53,172 nucleotides of DNA from Sedimenticola sp. (GTDB lineage: Bacteria > Pseudomonadota > Gammaproteobacteria > Chromatiales > Chromatiaceae): positions 2,105 through 55,276 of the forward strand of contig PKUO01000107.1 in the NCBI GenBank assembly GCA_002869585.1, written 5' to 3'. The notes below the pieces were generated by a model. The model ran no database searches. It saw only the letters and a list, made by a program, of their open reading frames with translations, and was not told where the DNA came from. Shown one piece after another: positions 51,895 to 53,172 of this stretch. The translations under genes were made by a program, and so were the position numbers. How positions within the stretch are numbered: position 1 is the stretch's first letter; each line of letters begins with the position of its first letter.

Positions 51895-53172
51895 TTATAC
51901 CTGACCCTGCTGGGGATGCTGCTTGGGCGGCTCCTGCATCAGCTTGTTGAAGGCATTGATATAGGCCTTGGCCGAAGCGATCACGATATCGGTATCCGCG
52001 CCCTGGCCATTGACGATACGCCCGCCCTTTTGCACCCGCACCGTCACTTCACCCTGGGCATCGGTACCACTGGTGATGGCGTTCACCGAGTAGAGTTGCA
52101 GTTCCGAACGGCTTTGAATGATCGTTTCGATCGCCTTGAACGCGGCATCGACCGGACCACCGCCATAGGCATCGGCAGACTGCTCTTCACCATCGACCGA
52201 AAGCACCACGGCTGCATGGGGTGTTTCGCCGGTTTCCGAGCAGACCCGCAAGGAGACCAGTTTCACGCGCTCATTCTCGGCCGTGAAACCGGCATCGGTG
52301 ACCAGTGCTCGCAAGTCGTCGTCGAAGATCTCGTGTTTCTTGTCGGCAAGATCCTTGAAGCGGCGAAAGGTCTCGTTCAACTCCTCTTCCGACTCGAAGA
52401 CGATGTCCAGCTCTTCAAGGTGGGTGCGAAATGCATTACGCCCCGAATGCTTGCCCATCACCATTCGATTCTGTGACCAGCCGACATCCTCGGCGCGCAT
52501 GATCTCATAGGTCTCGCGGCTCTTGAGCACGCCATCCTGATGAATGCCCGATTCGTGGGCAAAGGCATTGGCGCCGACAATCGCCTTGTTCGGCTGCACC
52601 GGAAAACCGGTAATGCTGGAGACCAGGCGCGAACAGTTGACGATCTGGGTGGCATCAAGATGGCTGTTGCAGTTGAAGAAATCCTGCCGGGTGCGCACCG
52701 CCATGACAATCTCTTCCAGCGAGGCATTGCCCGCGCGTTCACCAAGGCCGTTGATGGTGCACTCCACCTGGCGTGCGCCATTCACCACAGCCGCAAGCGA
52801 GTTCGCCACGGCCAAGCCCAGGTCATTGTGACAGTGGACCGAAAAGACCGCCTTGTCGGAGTTGGGAATGCGCTCGATCAGTGTCCGGATGGTCTCCCCG
52901 AACTGCTGCGGCATGGCGTAACCGACGGTGTCGGGCACATTGATGGTTGTGGCGCCGGCATCGATCACCGCCTCAAAGATACGGCAAAGAAAATCGATTT
53001 CGGAACGACCGGCATCCTCGGCGGAGAACTCGACATTCTCGGTCAGGTTTCTGGCCCGCTTCACCGCCCACACGGCCTGCTCCACCACCTGATCCGGACT
53101 CATGCGCAACTTCTGCTGCATGTGAATCGGCGAGGTGGCGATAAAGGTATGGATACGCCCGGAATTGGCTTC
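51895..53172 (-). CDS. leuA: 2-isopropylmalate synthase, C-terminal part
   Basis: The open frame runs from the stop at 51895 to the window edge and gives the last 425 residues; the start is outside. [30 protein letters not shown] and [14 protein letters not shown] are diagnostic of the catalytic TIM barrel. The C-terminal regulatory domain follows ([29 protein letters not shown]). It condenses acetyl-CoA with 2-oxoisovalerate, the first step of leucine synthesis, and is normally inhibited by leucine. Confidence 0.95.
   Translation of the reverse strand, partial: EANSGRIHTFIATSPIHMQQKLRMSPDQVVEQAVWAVKRARNLTENVEFSAEDAGRSEIDFLCRIFEAVIDAGATTINVPDTVGYAMPQQFGETIRTLIERIPNSDKAVFSVHCHNDLGLAVANSLAAVVNGARQVECTINGLGERAGNASLEEIVMAVRTRQDFFNCNSHLDATQIVNCSRLVSSITGFPVQPNKAIVGANAFAHESGIHQDGVLKSRETYEIMRAEDVGWSQNRMVMGKHSGRNAFRTHLEELDIVFESEEELNETFRRFKDLADKKHEIFDDDLRALVTDAGFTAENERVKLVSLRVCSETGETPHAAVVLSVDGEEQSADAYGGGPVDAAFKAIETIIQSRSELQLYSVNAITSGTDAQGEVTVRVQKGGRIVNGQGADTDIVIASAKAYINAFNKLMQEPPKQHPQQGQV

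Overview
The window reads as a chromosomal stretch of a sulfur-oxidizing gammaproteobacterium. The decisive evidence is a complete reverse-type dissimilatory sulfite reductase (rDSR) cluster, dsrABEFHCMKLJOPN plus dsrRS, in the gene order known from Allochromatium vinosum. It includes DsrL and the sulfur-transfer genes dsrEFH, which mark the oxidative pathway. soxYZ, a cysteine-less DsrC paralogue and ordinary gammaproteobacterial genes (pepN, grxC, hslR, bepA, an lpxL-type acyltransferase, rmuC, mtaB, leuA) support this. A Chromatiales/Sedimenticola-like sulfur oxidizer, free-living or symbiotic, is my best inference; no rRNA is present to settle it.

Layout. 1-8.9 kb: the end of an unknown gene, a ParA-type ATPase overlapping a CHAD protein, pepN, then grxC-hslR-Cys-rich protein and an EF-G-like GTPase. 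9.0-31.0 kb, all minus strand: the dsr cluster. It is interrupted between dsrN and dsrR by about 8 kb holding four exported or membrane-anchored proteins: a lectin-like protein, a peptidoglycan-binding protein, a trypsin/TPR protein and a Sel1 protein. Two of these four share both their first and last domains. 31.6-39.5 kb: an accessory block divergent from dsrA with a 58-aa gene, a 235-aa protein, a stand-alone Cas6/Cmx6-like protein, a DsrC-like RspA, a PKHD hydroxylase, a receiver-like gene broken by an in-frame amber codon, several unknown proteins, and a MoxR ATPase paired with a VWA/HExxH protein. 39.6-42.1 kb: bepA and soxYZ. 42.2-53.2 kb: a two-gene VWA/membrane operon, the acyltransferase, rhodanese, a CsgG/SH3 lipoprotein, an NTF2-like protein, rmuC, mtaB, a family-4 uracil-DNA glycosylase and the 3' part of leuA.

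How the genes work together (family knowledge). SoxYZ carries thiosulfate-derived sulfur in the periplasm. Sulfane sulfur reaching the cytoplasm passes through DsrEFH to DsrC. DsrAB with DsrL oxidizes it to sulfite, and DsrMKJOP links DsrC thiols to the membrane electron chain. DsrN amidates siroheme for DsrAB.

RNA-level structures stand out inside the dsr operon: a terminator-like hairpin just after dsrC, a set of mutually exclusive hairpins between dsrA and dsrB, and a strong intrinsic terminator between dsrP and dsrN. I see no tRNA, rRNA, CRISPR array, insertion sequence or phage gene.
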